In this document: one piece after another, positions 7,359 through 22,229 of the stretch | How the letters are laid out: each line of letters starts with the position of its first letter | Position numbering within the stretch: position 1 is the stretch's first letter | The notes under the pieces: model-generated | Told to the model about the DNA's origin: nothing | Database searches by the model: none | The model's input: only the letters and a program-made list of their open reading frames with translations | Translations under genes and position numbers: made by a program | Assembly: GCA_963828405.1 (NCBI GenBank) | Contig: CAWHEG010000031.1 | Location: forward strand, 2,542,001 to 2,606,000 | Origin: JANMJD01 sp963828405 | Lineage (GTDB): Bacteria; Actinomycetota; Acidimicrobiia; Acidimicrobiales; Ilumatobacteraceae | Length of the DNA stretch: 64,000 nt | Direction of reading: 5' to 3'

Positions 7359-9605
7359 TTTGCGGCGAACGATGTTCAGGGCTGACCCGGCCTTGAACCA
7401 CTCGACCTGTTCGTCGTTGAAGGTGTGGGTGGCCCGGAAGTCGATCACCGACCCGTCGGGCTTGCGGATCTGGCAGCGCATCGGCTGATCGGGCTGGGGC
7501 GGCAGGTCGAGCACGCTGATCCGGTCGTCCTCGCCGATCAGCTCGTAGGTGGTTGGCTCGGCGAACGTCAGCGGCACGAGTCCCTGCTTCTTCAGGTTGG
7601 TCTCGTGGATACGGGCGAAGCTGCGGGCGAAGATCACCCGGCCGTTGCGGAAACGGGGCTCCATCGCCGCATGCTCACGGCTCGAGCCCTCGCCGTAGTT
7701 CTTGTCACCGATCGCGCACCAGGCGATACCCCGTTCCATGTACCGCTTGGCGATCTCCGGGAAGCTGCGGGTCTCGCCGTCCGTGACGTCCTTGCCCTCC
7801 CCGGTGGCGCCGGTGAAGGCGTTGACGGCGCCGATGAACAGGTTGCCGGAGATGTTCTCGAGGTGGCCGCGGAACTTCAACCACTTGCCGGCGGCCGAGA
7901 TGTGGTCGGTGGTGCACTTGCCCTGGGCTTTCATCAGCACGGGGAGCTCGACGTAGTCGTTGCCGTCCCAGGCGAGGAACGGCTCGAGCAGCTGCAGGCG
8001 GTCGGAGGTGGGGGATACCTCGACCACGATCCCGGAACCGTCGGCCGGGGGAGCGACGAAGGTGTCGTGGCCAGGGTCGTAGCCGCCCGCCGGGAGCACT
8101 TCGCCCACCGGTGCCTCGAGGCGCACTTCGGCACCCGACGGGGTGGTCAGGGTGTCGGTCGTCGGGTCGAAGTCGAGTCGCCCGGCGAGCGCCAGGGCGA
8201 TCACGGTGTCGGGGCTGGTGACGAAGCTGAGGGTGTTGGCCGAGCCGTCGTTGCGCTTCGGGAAGTTGCGGTTGAACGAGTTGACGATCGTGTTCGAGCG
8301 CCCGGTGACCTCGATCGGTCGATCCCACTGGCCGATGCACGGCCCGCAGGCGTTGGCCAGCACCGTCGCCCCGATCGCCTCGAGATCGGCCAGCAGCCCG
8401 TCGCGCTCGATCGTCGCCCGGATCTGTTCGGAGCCGGGCGAGATCAGTAGGGGCACGCGGGCGCGCAGTCCGTTGGCCGCAGCCTGGCGGGCCACCGAAG
8501 CGGCCCGGGTGATGTCCTCGTAGGAGGAGTTGGTGCACGAGCCGATCAGCGCGGCGGAGATCTCCACGGGCCAGCCGTGCTCGGCCGCCTGGGCGCCGAC
8601 GTCGGCTCCTACCCGGTGGGCCCGGTCGGGGGAGTGGGGGCCGTTGATCAGCGGCTTGAGCCCGTCGAGATCCACCTCGATCACCTGGTCGTAGAGGGCC
8701 CCGTCATCGGGGCGCAGGTCGCCGACGACGCGGTCTGCGGCGTCGGCGATCGCCTCACGGCCGGTGGCCTTGAGATAGGCCGCCATGTTGGCGTCGTAGC
8801 CGAAGACCGAGCACGTCGCGCCGATCTCGGCTCCCATGTTGCAGATCGTGGCCTTCCCGGTCGCCGAGATCGTCTCGGCCCCGGGGCCGAAGTACTCGAC
8901 GATCGCGCCGGTGCCGCCCTCGACGGTGAGCACCCGGGCCACCTCGAGGATCACGTCCTTCGGGCTCGACCACCCCGACAGCGCGCCGGTCAGGCGGACG
9001 CCGATCACCTTCGGCCAGCGCACGTTGAACGGGAAGCCGGTCATCACGTCCACGGCGTCGGCGCCGCCGACACCGATGGCGACCATCCCCAGCCCACCGG
9101 CATTGGGGGTGTGGGAGTCGGTACCGATCATCATCCCGCCGGGGAAGGCGTAGTGCTCGAGGACGACCTGGTGGATGATGCCGCTGCCCGGCGCCCAGAA
9201 GCCGATGCCGAACTTCGCCGAGACCGAACGGAGGAAGTCGTACACCTCGGCGTTGGTGTCGATCGCCACGCCCATGTCGATGCGGGCGCCGACCTTGGCC
9301 GAGATCAGGTGGTCGCAGTGCACCGTTGACGGCACGGCGGTCTGTGGGAGGCCGGCGGTCATGAACTGGAGCAGCGCCATCTGGGCCGTGGCGTCCTGCA
9401 TCGCCACACGGTCCGGATGGAAATCGGCGTAGCTGCGCCCCCGCTCCATCTCCTGGCCGGTCGGGTCGGAGAGATGGTTGATCAGGATCTTCTCGGTCAG
9501 CGTCAGAGGGCGGCCGAGGCGTTCACGGCCGAGACGAACGTTGTCGGTCAGGGTGGCGTAGACCTGGGTGACGAGCTCGGTGGGTGTGCCGGCGGAAACG
9601 GCCAT
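7341..9605 (-). CDS. acn: Aconitate hydratase, mitochondrial type
   Basis: This TCA-cycle enzyme interconverts citrate and isocitrate. The product has 754 residues, the length of the mitochondrial-type family rather than the longer bacterial AcnA. The cluster ligands are Cys357 (GSCTNSSYED), Cys420 and Cys423 (NACGPCIGQW). Other signatures are GTDSHTPNAGGLG and GEGSSREHAAMEPR. Reading is open further upstream, but the ATG at 9605 is chosen because the family begins there and GGGGG lies in Shine-Dalgarno position. It diverges from the GHMP kinase gene, and an ATACAAG direct repeat lies between. The 3' end is duplicated downstream. Confidence 0.93.
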   Translation of the reverse strand: MAVSAGTPTELVTQVYATLTDNVRLGRERLGRPLTLTEKILINHLSDPTGQEMERGRSYADFHPDRVAMQDATAQMALLQFMTAGLPQTAVPSTVHCDHLISAKVGARIDMGVAIDTNAEVYDFLRSVSAKFGIGFWAPGSGIIHQVVLEHYAFPGGMMIGTDSHTPNAGGLGMVAIGVGGADAVDVMTGFPFNVRWPKVIGVRLTGALSGWSSPKDVILEVARVLTVEGGTGAIVEYFGPGAETISATGKATICNMGAEIGATCSVFGYDANMAAYLKATGREAIADAADRVVGDLRPDDGALYDQVIEVDLDGLKPLINGPHSPDRAHRVGADVGAQAAEHGWPVEISAALIGSCTNSSYEDITRAASVARQAAANGLRARVPLLISPGSEQIRATIERDGLLADLEAIGATVLANACGPCIGQWDRPIEVTGRSNTIVNSFNRNFPKRNDGSANTLSFVTSPDTVIALALAGRLDFDPTTDTLTTPSGAEVRLEAPVGEVLPAGGYDPGHDTFVAPPADGSGIVVEVSPTSDRLQLLEPFLAWDGNDYVELPVLMKAQGKCTTDHISAAGKWLKFRGHLENISGNLFIGAVNAFTGATGEGKDVTDGETRSFPEIAKRYMERGIAWCAIGDKNYGEGSSREHAAMEPRFRNGRVIFARSFARIHETNLKKQGLVPLTFAEPTTYELIGEDDRISVLDLPPQPDQPMRCQIRKPDGSVIDFRATHTFNDEQVEWFKAGSALNIVRRKVAYGD

Positions 9606-9653
9606 GGTGGTCCCCCTGCGGGAAGGAGCGCTGAGGCTTGCGCTGCGGTCGAA

Positions 9654-9674
9654 TGTATACAAGCATAATACAAG
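9654..9674. promoter_or_regulatory. Direct/inverted repeat site between acn and the kinase-GntR pair
   Basis: ATACAAG occurs twice, at 9657-9663 and 9668-9674, one helical turn apart. The same bases also form TGTAT-N9-ATACA. This is the only A+T-rich element in the divergent gap, and the downstream pair encodes a GntR regulator. A GntR/HutC-type operator overlapping the acn promoter is plausible but unproven. Confidence 0.4.
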
Positions 9675-9711
9675 TGCGCCAGTCAGCCAACCGCCAACCC
9701 GGGCCGATCCG

Positions 9712-10725
9712 ATGCCGCTGACGATCATCGCCGTGGCGCCGGTGCGTGTTGCCGACGTCGGGGGCTGGACCGACACGTGGTTCGCCGGTCGGGGCCGCGT
9801 GTGCAGCATCGCCGTCGAGCCGGGAGCCCGCGTCGAGCTGCGCGAGACCGTTGCGGGTGGTGCGATCACATTGCTCGTCGGCTCGACGGGGGAGCGCTAC
9901 TCGTTCGCGCCGGGGGCCGGCCCCGGGCGCCACCCGCTGCTCGAGGCGGCGATCGCCACCATTCCGCCGCGCAGCGGCATGACCGTCTCGGTGGGCGCCG
10001 AGGTCCCGCCCGGCTCGGGTCTGGGCACGTCGGCAGCCGTGGTCGTCGCCCTGCTCGGCGCCCTGGCCCACGCCTCGGGGGTGGAGATCGCGCCCGAGGA
10101 ACTGGCGGCGATGGCCCACGGGGTCGAGACGGGGATCGGCCGCCAGAGCGGCGTGCAGGACCAGTGGGCCGCGGCATGGGGAGGTGTCAACGACCTGCAT
10201 GTCACCTATCCGGGCGTCGTGCGGCGCCCCGTGGCCATCGACGACGAGGTGTTCGCCGATCTGCGCCGCCGTCTCGTCACCGTGTACCTCGGCCGTCCGC
10301 ACGCCTCGTCGAGGTTGCACGAGGAGGTGATCACCGGGTTGGCCACGGCCGATCCCGGCCCGACGTTGCGCCGGCTGCGCGAGGCGGCAGCGCACGCGGT
10401 CGGTGCACTGGCCATCGGCGAGCTGGCCTCGTACGGCGAGGCGCTGATCGAGCACCACGAGGCGATGCGCCGCCTCCACCCGGCGCTGATCCCGCGGGCA
10501 GCCGATGCCGTGGTCGCCGTCGCCCGGGGGTGCGGCGCCGTCGGCTGGAAGTCGAACGGCGCGGGCGGCGACGGCGGGACGATCACGCTGGTCGGCCCGG
10601 CCTACCCACCGGCGCTACGGACGCTGCGCGAGACCCTCGGCGCGATGACGGGCACGCGGATCCTCGAGCTGTCCCCGACAGGCCGGGGGGTGCGGACCAC
10701 CGCCGGGCGGGTGGAGGGTCCCTGA
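9712..10725 (+). CDS. GHMP-family small-molecule kinase
   Basis: The 337-residue product carries the GHMP ATP-binding loop PPGSGLGTSAA at about residues 99-109 and the C-terminal glycine motif GAGGDGGT. It most resembles the sugar-kinase branch (L-fucokinase or heptose 7-phosphate kinase, HddA-like). The N-terminal VAPVRVADVGGWTDTW matches that branch's substrate-site opening. The ATG at 9712 is chosen because the family starts there. The stop overlaps the GntR start by one base (TGATG), so the two are translationally coupled. The sugar substrate cannot be read from the sequence. Confidence 0.75.
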   Translation: MPLTIIAVAPVRVADVGGWTDTWFAGRGRVCSIAVEPGARVELRETVAGGAITLLVGSTGERYSFAPGAGPGRHPLLEAAIATIPPRSGMTVSVGAEVPPGSGLGTSAAVVVALLGALAHASGVEIAPEELAAMAHGVETGIGRQSGVQDQWAAAWGGVNDLHVTYPGVVRRPVAIDDEVFADLRRRLVTVYLGRPHASSRLHEEVITGLATADPGPTLRRLREAAAHAVGALAIGELASYGEALIEHHEAMRRLHPALIPRAADAVVAVARGCGAVGWKSNGAGGDGGTITLVGPAYPPALRTLRETLGAMTGTRILELSPTGRGVRTTAGRVEGP

Positions 10726-11456
10726 TGCGCACGATCCGCTACCAGGAGATCGCCACCGACCTGCGCCAGCGCCTGGTCGGTGGCCACTACGCCGCCGGCC
10801 GGCTGCTCCCCAGCGAGGCCGAGCTGTCGGCGGAGTTCGCCGCCAGCCGCGTCACCGTGCGCCGGGCGCTGGAGCTGCTGCGCGACGAGCGGCTGGTCGA
10901 CGCCCGTCAGGGGTTCGGCTGGTTCGTCGCCACGACTCCGATCCGCCAGACGCTCGGGCAGCTGGCCACGATCGAGGCCCAGATGGAGGCCGACGGGGTG
11001 GTTCCCGAACGCCGCATCCTCGAGTTCGCCTTCGTCCCGGCGACGGGGCGCATCCGCGATCTGCTCGGCGCCGATCAGGTGCTCCGGGTGCGCCGGCTGA
11101 ACCTCGCCGACGGCGAGCCGTTCGCCGTCGTCACCGTGTGGTGCCCGGCCGAACTCGGCCAGCACCTGTCGCGCCGCGACGTGGAGCGCTCGCCGTTCTA
11201 CGCCCTCCTGCGCATCCCGTTGCGCGGGGCGACCCAGACGATCGGGGCGGACGCAGCATCCGACGAGGACGCGCCGCTGCTCGGCATCCCCGCGGGGACG
11301 CCGGTGCTGCGCTGCGAACGGGTGACCACCGACACCAGCGGCCGGGCAGTACTGGTCAGCGAGCACGTCTTTCCCGCTCACCGCACCGAGTTCGTCGTCG
11401 AACTGCCCAACGCCGAGCCCTCGATCACCCCGTCGGGCCTGCGCCTGGTGGAGTGA
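10725..11456 (+). CDS. GntR/HutC-family regulator with UTRA domain
   Basis: The 243-residue product has a GntR winged helix at 1-70 (YQEIATDLRQRL, LLPSEAELSAEF, SRVTVRRALELL). A UTRA ligand-binding domain occupies about 80-240. HutC-subfamily members usually sense sugars, amino acids or their phosphates and repress neighbouring genes. One-base overlap with the kinase gene suggests it senses the product or substrate of that kinase. The ATACAAG repeat upstream of the kinase is the obvious candidate operator. Confidence 0.88.
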   Translation: MRTIRYQEIATDLRQRLVGGHYAAGRLLPSEAELSAEFAASRVTVRRALELLRDERLVDARQGFGWFVATTPIRQTLGQLATIEAQMEADGVVPERRILEFAFVPATGRIRDLLGADQVLRVRRLNLADGEPFAVVTVWCPAELGQHLSRRDVERSPFYALLRIPLRGATQTIGADAASDEDAPLLGIPAGTPVLRCERVTTDTSGRAVLVSEHVFPAHRTEFVVELPNAEPSITPSGLRLVE

Positions 11457-11541
11457 CCTCCGCAGCGGCGACGATCGCCTCGTCGTGAGGGATGGTGGCC
11501 CGGGCTCGCAGCCCAGCGGCACGCCGGACGAGACTGAGGTG

Positions 11542-12354
11542 ATGACCGACCGCGTGCTCATCTCGATCGACCACGGCATCGCCGACGTCCGCTTGAACCG
11601 CCCCGACAAGCGCAACGCGTTGGACAATGCCCAGTTCACGGCGATCGCCGAGGCCGGCGAGCGGTTGAAGACGGAACCGGGCGTGCGCGTCGTGGTCGTG
11701 TCGGGCAATGGGCCCTCCTTCTGCGCCGGGCTCGACCTCACGTCGATGGCCGCGTTGGCCGGCGGAGCAGCCGGTGCGGCGGCGCGCGACGACGGCAATC
11801 CGGGCTCGATGCGCGAGGGCCGGATCACCCATCTCGGCCAGCAGGTGTGCTGGGTGTGGCAGGAGATCCCCGTGCCGGTGATCGCCGCGGTGCACGGCCA
11901 CGCCCTCGGCGGCGGCATCCAGATCGCCCTCGGCGCCGACATCCGCATCGTCCACCCCGACACCCAGATGTCGGTGCGCGAGACCTACTGGGGTCTCGTG
12001 CCCGACATGACCGGCACGTTCTTCCTCAACCGCCTCGTCCGGCCCGACGTGGCCAAGGAGCTGACCTTCACCGCACGGATCTTCAGCGGCCGCGAGGCCG
12101 GCGAGCTGGGCATCGCCACCCGCGTCAGCGAGACCCCGCTCGACGATGCGCTGGCCATGGCCGCCGAGATCGCCGAGCGGAGCCCCGACGCGGTGCGCGG
12201 TGCCAAGGCGTTGATCAACCGGATGCAGCACGCCGACGCGGCCGGGCAGTTCGCCGAGGAGCGCCGCCGGATCGGCGAGCTGATCGGCACTCCCAACCAG
12301 GTCGAGTCGGTGATCGCCGGCCTCGAGAAGCGGTCGCCCAACTTCGCCGACTGA
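11542..12354 (+). CDS. Crotonase-family protein (enoyl-CoA hydratase/isomerase)
   Basis: The 270-residue product has the crotonase oxyanion-hole segments CAGLDL (61-66) and HGHALGGGIQIALGADI. The position that is the second catalytic Glu in classical hydratases reads GLVPDMTGT, with Asp. That is closer to dienoyl-CoA isomerase-like members. It probably acts in fatty-acid or branched-chain acyl-CoA breakdown. The ATG at 11542 follows a weak purine-rich stretch. It stands alone between the GntR gene and gltB. Confidence 0.83.
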   Translation: MTDRVLISIDHGIADVRLNRPDKRNALDNAQFTAIAEAGERLKTEPGVRVVVVSGNGPSFCAGLDLTSMAALAGGAAGAAARDDGNPGSMREGRITHLGQQVCWVWQEIPVPVIAAVHGHALGGGIQIALGADIRIVHPDTQMSVRETYWGLVPDMTGTFFLNRLVRPDVAKELTFTARIFSGREAGELGIATRVSETPLDDALAMAAEIAERSPDAVRGAKALINRMQHADAAGQFAEERRRIGELIGTPNQVESVIAGLEKRSPNFAD

Positions 12355-12488
12355 TCCGCTGCCTGACGCGCCGTCGGCCGGGGCCGGGCCGAAAAGGTGG
12401 AGGGCCGGAGGGCCGGCGCGCTACGCTCGTGAGTTCGCGGGACAGCGTCGTCCCCGGACCCAGCCGACGATCGACTTGGACGAGGACG

Positions 12489-18508
<6,020 letters not shown>

Positions 18509-18540
18509 CCCATCCGACGGCCACCGTGAGCGGGATGACG

Positions 18541-18568
18541 TTACAACTCGATGACAGCGGCCTAGTCT
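18541..18568 (+). promoter_or_regulatory. Putative promoter of the LysM lipoprotein gene
   Basis: TTACAA (18541-18546) and TAGTCT (18563-18568), spaced by 16 bp, lie just upstream of the ATG at 18578 and separate this gene from gltD. The match is moderate. Confidence 0.3.
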
Positions 18569-18577
18569 GAGAGCACT

Positions 18578-19195
18578 ATGCGCCGATATCTCGTGTCGCT
18601 GGCTCCCACGGCCGCCATGCTCGCGGTGGTCGTCGGGGCGTGCGGCTCCGGGGGGACCTCGCTGTCCGACCAGACCCCGCTCGCCACGATCAAGCCCGAC
18701 ACCAACCTGTGGAACACCATCGCCACCGTGCCGACGACACTGTCCCCTGCCGTCGATGCCGGCGGTGGCGGCGGCATCACGTCCGAGACCGGCATCCCGC
18801 CCTACGAGATCCAGAGCGGTGACTACTGGTTCAAGCTGCAGAACGACTTCGGCTGCAAGTGGGAGCTGATCGCCGGGTTCAACGACCTGCCCGTCGAACC
18901 CGATCAGTTCCCGATGCCCGGATCGGTGCTCAACATCCCGCCCGAGTGCGTGCCCGACCCGGCGGCTCAGGCCGCTGCCACCGATGTCACCGAGGCGAGC
19001 GCCGCGGCGACCCCGGCGACGACGAGTGCCGACGGGACGTTCCCGTACGAGATCCAGCCGAACGACGCGATGTACAGCATCGCCAAGAACTTCAACGTGA
19101 CGATGGACGCGCTGATGGCCGCCAACGGCTGGACCGGCGATCCGGCCGCGGTGAAGTTGTTCGTCGGCAAGACGATCAAGATCCCCGGCGGCTGA
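18578..19195 (+). CDS. LysM-domain lipoprotein
   Basis: The 205-residue product starts with a lipoprotein signal peptide whose lipobox is VGAC near residue 22. A low-complexity Thr/Pro/Gly stretch follows, then two LysM modules: about 75-120 (PYEIQSGDYWFKLQNDF) and about 152-205 (PYEIQPNDAMYSIAKNF). LysM binds peptidoglycan glycan strands, so the protein probably tethers membrane and wall or is a targeting subunit without its own catalytic domain. Its stop codon abuts the convergent VOC gene with no gap; the two stops form TGATCA. Confidence 0.82.
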   Translation: MRRYLVSLAPTAAMLAVVVGACGSGGTSLSDQTPLATIKPDTNLWNTIATVPTTLSPAVDAGGGGGITSETGIPPYEIQSGDYWFKLQNDFGCKWELIAGFNDLPVEPDQFPMPGSVLNIPPECVPDPAAQAAATDVTEASAAATPATTSADGTFPYEIQPNDAMYSIAKNFNVTMDALMAANGWTGDPAAVKLFVGKTIKIPGG

Positions 19196-19867
19196 TCACA
19201 CGAGCCGGAACTCGACGCCGGCGATCGTCGACGTCGACCCCGCCCGCCGCCGATCGGCGGCGACGAGTTCGATGACCTCGAGGCCCGGTCCGCGGCTGGT
19301 GGAGGTCCGTGCGATCATCCCGACCGTCAGGTCGAGGTCGTCCCAGCGTCGGGTGACCGCCAGCGGATCGGCGGCTCCGACGACCACCCCGGCGATCGCC
19401 GTGACGACGGCGGTGTCGCGGTGCGCCGACCAGGCGGGCCCGGCCCACAGCCATGATCCCCACGGGTCGGTCTCGTCGAGTGAGACGATCATCCCGACGT
19501 CCTTGGGGTGGAGGTGCCGTCCGCGGATGCGCACCGGGTGCTCGGCGACCTCGCCGCTCCATACGGTGCGCACCCCGAGGGCGGCGGCGCGCTCCATCCG
19601 CTGGTCGAGGTCGTCGACCTCGAACATCGCCATGTAGCCGCAGCTGCCGGCGCGCCGCTCGATCAGCCGCCCCGCCGCGGTTCCCGGCCGGAGCGGGCTG
19701 ACCACCTCGATGAACTGATCGCCGACGGGGATCACGGCATTGGTCAGCCCGAATTCGGCAACTCCCGGATCGTGGAAGCAGACCGACAGCCCGAACGCGG
19801 CGCACAGTTCGTCGACGGCGCTGGACAGGTCGGCGGCGGCTATCACGGCTTGACGGAGGCGGATCAT
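19196..19867 (-). CDS. VOC-superfamily (glyoxalase-like) protein
   Basis: The 223-residue product has the paired beta-alpha-beta-beta-beta fold of vicinal oxygen chelate proteins. The first module is IRLRQAVIAAADLSSAV up to the strand with FIEVVSPL. A second module ends in EVIELV. Candidate metal ligands are spread over both modules (His33 near the N-terminus, Glu54, and a C-terminal Glu). Substrate and chemistry cannot be read. It starts with ATG at 19867, is monocistronic, and converges with the LysM gene. Confidence 0.65.
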   Translation of the reverse strand: MIRLRQAVIAAADLSSAVDELCAAFGLSVCFHDPGVAEFGLTNAVIPVGDQFIEVVSPLRPGTAAGRLIERRAGSCGYMAMFEVDDLDQRMERAAALGVRTVWSGEVAEHPVRIRGRHLHPKDVGMIVSLDETDPWGSWLWAGPAWSAHRDTAVVTAIAGVVVGAADPLAVTRRWDDLDLTVGMIARTSTSRGPGLEVIELVAADRRRAGSTSTIAGVEFRLV

Positions 19868-19985
19868 CGACGGGGAGCCTAACTACTCGGCCATAACTGG
19901 GCCCGATGGCCCGGAGCGCCGCCCGGACGCCGCCGGGCTGACCGGCCGACCGCGACATCGCGGAGTGGTTCGGTAGCCTCGGGAG

Positions 19986-20609
19986 GTGCTCGACATCATC
20001 GACGGCCGGGTGCTCGGCGCGCTCATCGAGAAGCAGCTCACCACGCCCGACGTCTACCCCCTGTCGCTCAACGCGCTGGTGCTCGCCTGCAATCAGTCGA
20101 CGGCCCGTGACCCGGTGATGTCGTTGTCGGCGGGCGACGTCACCGAGTCGATCGCCCGCCTCAAGGAGCTCAAGCTCGCCCGGATCGTGCACCCCTCCCA
20201 CGGCCGTTCGGTGACGAAGTACCGCCAGGTCACCGACGAGTCGCTCGGGCTGGAACCCGGGGAGGTCGCCGTGGTCGGCATGCTCCTGCTGCGCGGCCCG
20301 CAGACGGCAGGCGAGTTGCGCACACGCTCGGAACGCCTCCACGGTTACGCCGGGGTCGATGAGGTCGAACGGACCCTTGCGGCGCTCGCCGAACGGTCCG
20401 AGCCGCTCGTCGAGCGGCTCCAGCGGGCGCCCGGCCAGAAGGAGGCCCGCTGGCGTCAGCTGCTCGCCGACGAGGCCCGGACCTCCCTCGGGTCAACCGA
20501 GGTCGACACGCCGTCGCGGGGGAGTGCGCTGGCCGCGCTCGACGCCCGGGTGGCCACGCTCGAGGAGCGCCTCGCCCGGATCGAGGCGGCCCTCGCCGAA
20601 CTCCTCTGA
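19986..20609 (+). CDS. YceH-family (DUF480) protein
   Basis: The 207-residue product matches the YceH family across its length: the opening RVLGALIEKQLTTPDVYPLSLNALVLACNQ and the two tandem winged-helix-like modules are typical. A Leu/Glu-rich helix (about 178-205, LDARVATLEERLARIEAAL) closes the protein. The family function is unknown, though DNA binding is possible. The GTG start at 19986 is preceded by GGGAG. No operon partner is present. Confidence 0.85.
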   Translation: MLDIIDGRVLGALIEKQLTTPDVYPLSLNALVLACNQSTARDPVMSLSAGDVTESIARLKELKLARIVHPSHGRSVTKYRQVTDESLGLEPGEVAVVGMLLLRGPQTAGELRTRSERLHGYAGVDEVERTLAALAERSEPLVERLQRAPGQKEARWRQLLADEARTSLGSTEVDTPSRGSALAALDARVATLEERLARIEAALAELL

Positions 20610-20646
20610 GCAGTGCCGCTGCGGGCGCAGCCTCGGTAGGGGCGGC

Positions 20647-22077
20647 TCAGTGGCAGGTTCCGGTGCCGCTGTCGGCCAGCGTCCCCTTGCCGCCGGACTT
20701 CACGAAGTGCCACGTGTACGAGCCGTCGTCGAGGGTGAGGCGTAGGGCGCCCGCCGTGTTGTCGTTGCGCACCTGCGAGTTCCTGATCGGCGACCCCATC
20801 GGATAGAAGTCCTTTCCGCCCGTGCCGACGACGAACTGGCGGATGCCACGTCGCGAGTCGGCCGAACCCGTCGCCGTCTGCGGGGCGAATCGCTCGTAGC
20901 TGTGGTCGTGACCCGACAGCACGATCTCGGCGTTGTGGTCGTAGAGGATCTTCCAGAAGTCCCTGCCGGTGGCGATGCTGCCGTGGTAGCCGGAGCTGAA
21001 CAGCGGGTAGTGCCACATGGCGATGGTGCATGCCGCGGGGTGGTTGTTCAGGTCGTCGGCCAACCACCGGCCCTGCGGCGAGCCGGCGTCGCACCCACCG
21101 ACCTCGTCGCAGATGACGTTGAGCACGACGACGTGCCAGCCGGCGATGTCGTAGGAGTAGTACCCCTTGTCGCGGTCGCCCGCCGCGGCGCCGAAGTAGT
21201 CGAAGTAGGGCTTTGCGCCGGCCTGGTTGTACTCGTTGTTGCCGATCGTCGGCCGGATGCGGTGCTTGACGGGCCGCCACGACGGGTCGAAGCACTCGGC
21301 GTACTCCCGGGCGCTGCTCGTCGAGTAGACGGTGTCGCCCAGGGTGGCGATCAGTCCGACGTTGCGGGCCAGCATCGCGGCGAGTTGGTCGTCGAGCGTG
21401 TTGCTCCCGCATTCGGCGATGTCACCGGCGGCCCACAGGATGTTGTCGGTCGCCACCGGGACGTCGCAGGCGTCCCCGATGCCGTCGACGTCGGTGTCGG
21501 CCTGGTCGGCATTGGCGGTCGAGGGGCAGTTGTCGACATCGTCGAAGACGCCGTCGCTGTCGGTGTCGTTCTGGGGCTGGCCGGCCACCCTGATCGTCAG
21601 CACGCCGGTCACCGAGTCGGTGCCGTCGGTGACCAGGTAATCGATGTTGTCGATGCCGAGGAATCCTGCGGACGGTCGGAACACGAACGATCCGTCGGCC
21701 GCCAGGCTGAGCCCGCCGCCAGGGGTGGAGACCTCGGCCGGCACCGCCGACAGCGGATGGCCCTCGGAGTCGGCGTCGTTGTCGAGCACACCCGGAGCGG
21801 CGACGGACAGGACGGCGTCGTTCGTCGTGACGAAGAAGTCGGCACCGGCGACCACTCGGTGCCGGGGAGGCTCGGTCGTCGGCGGAGGGGCAGTTGTCGG
21901 GGGCGGGCCCATCGAGGCCCGTTCGGCCGGCTGGAGGCCGTCGGTCTCGGCATAGCCGAGCGACAGAGCAGGCCCCACGCCGGCGGTCAGCCCCTTGGGG
22001 GTGCCACCCACCGAGAGTGCGGCGACAACACCCAGTGCCCCAACCGCCAACGCCACCACACGCCCACCGACTGCCAC
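20647..22077 (-). CDS. Secreted metallophosphoesterase with Ig-like and thrombospondin-3-type modules (copy 1)
   Basis: This 476-residue secreted protein has a signal peptide/anchor (about 1-30), a Pro/Thr linker (57-72), a cadherin/Ig-like module (about 75-165, with VLDNDADSEGHPL), calcium-binding thrombospondin type-3 repeats (about 170-205), and a calcineurin-like phosphoesterase domain (about 212-476). Metal motifs are GDIAEC, TLGDTVY and SGHDHSYERF. The motif that reads GNHE in the two neighbouring paralogues is GNNE here, so the usual catalytic His is Asn. The start is GTG. It is the last of three tandem paralogues on this strand and shares their C-terminal ending GTCH. Confidence 0.82.
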   Translation of the reverse strand: MAVGGRVVALAVGALGVVAALSVGGTPKGLTAGVGPALSLGYAETDGLQPAERASMGPPPTTAPPPTTEPPRHRVVAGADFFVTTNDAVLSVAAPGVLDNDADSEGHPLSAVPAEVSTPGGGLSLAADGSFVFRPSAGFLGIDNIDYLVTDGTDSVTGVLTIRVAGQPQNDTDSDGVFDDVDNCPSTANADQADTDVDGIGDACDVPVATDNILWAAGDIAECGSNTLDDQLAAMLARNVGLIATLGDTVYSTSSAREYAECFDPSWRPVKHRIRPTIGNNEYNQAGAKPYFDYFGAAAGDRDKGYYSYDIAGWHVVVLNVICDEVGGCDAGSPQGRWLADDLNNHPAACTIAMWHYPLFSSGYHGSIATGRDFWKILYDHNAEIVLSGHDHSYERFAPQTATGSADSRRGIRQFVVGTGGKDFYPMGSPIRNSQVRNDNTAGALRLTLDDGSYTWHFVKSGGKGTLADSGTGTCH

Positions 22078-22229
22078 GAGGCAAATCTACGCAAGTCGCG
22101 GCCCCCTTGTCGATGGACGTCGTGACTCTTCGTCAAGAGCGCCTCACGTTCACCGCGGCGCGTGACGCCTTGGCGTGGAACCGTGGAGAAGCTGCGGACC
22201 CGTGGAGCCTCGAAGCCCACCGGGGGGCC

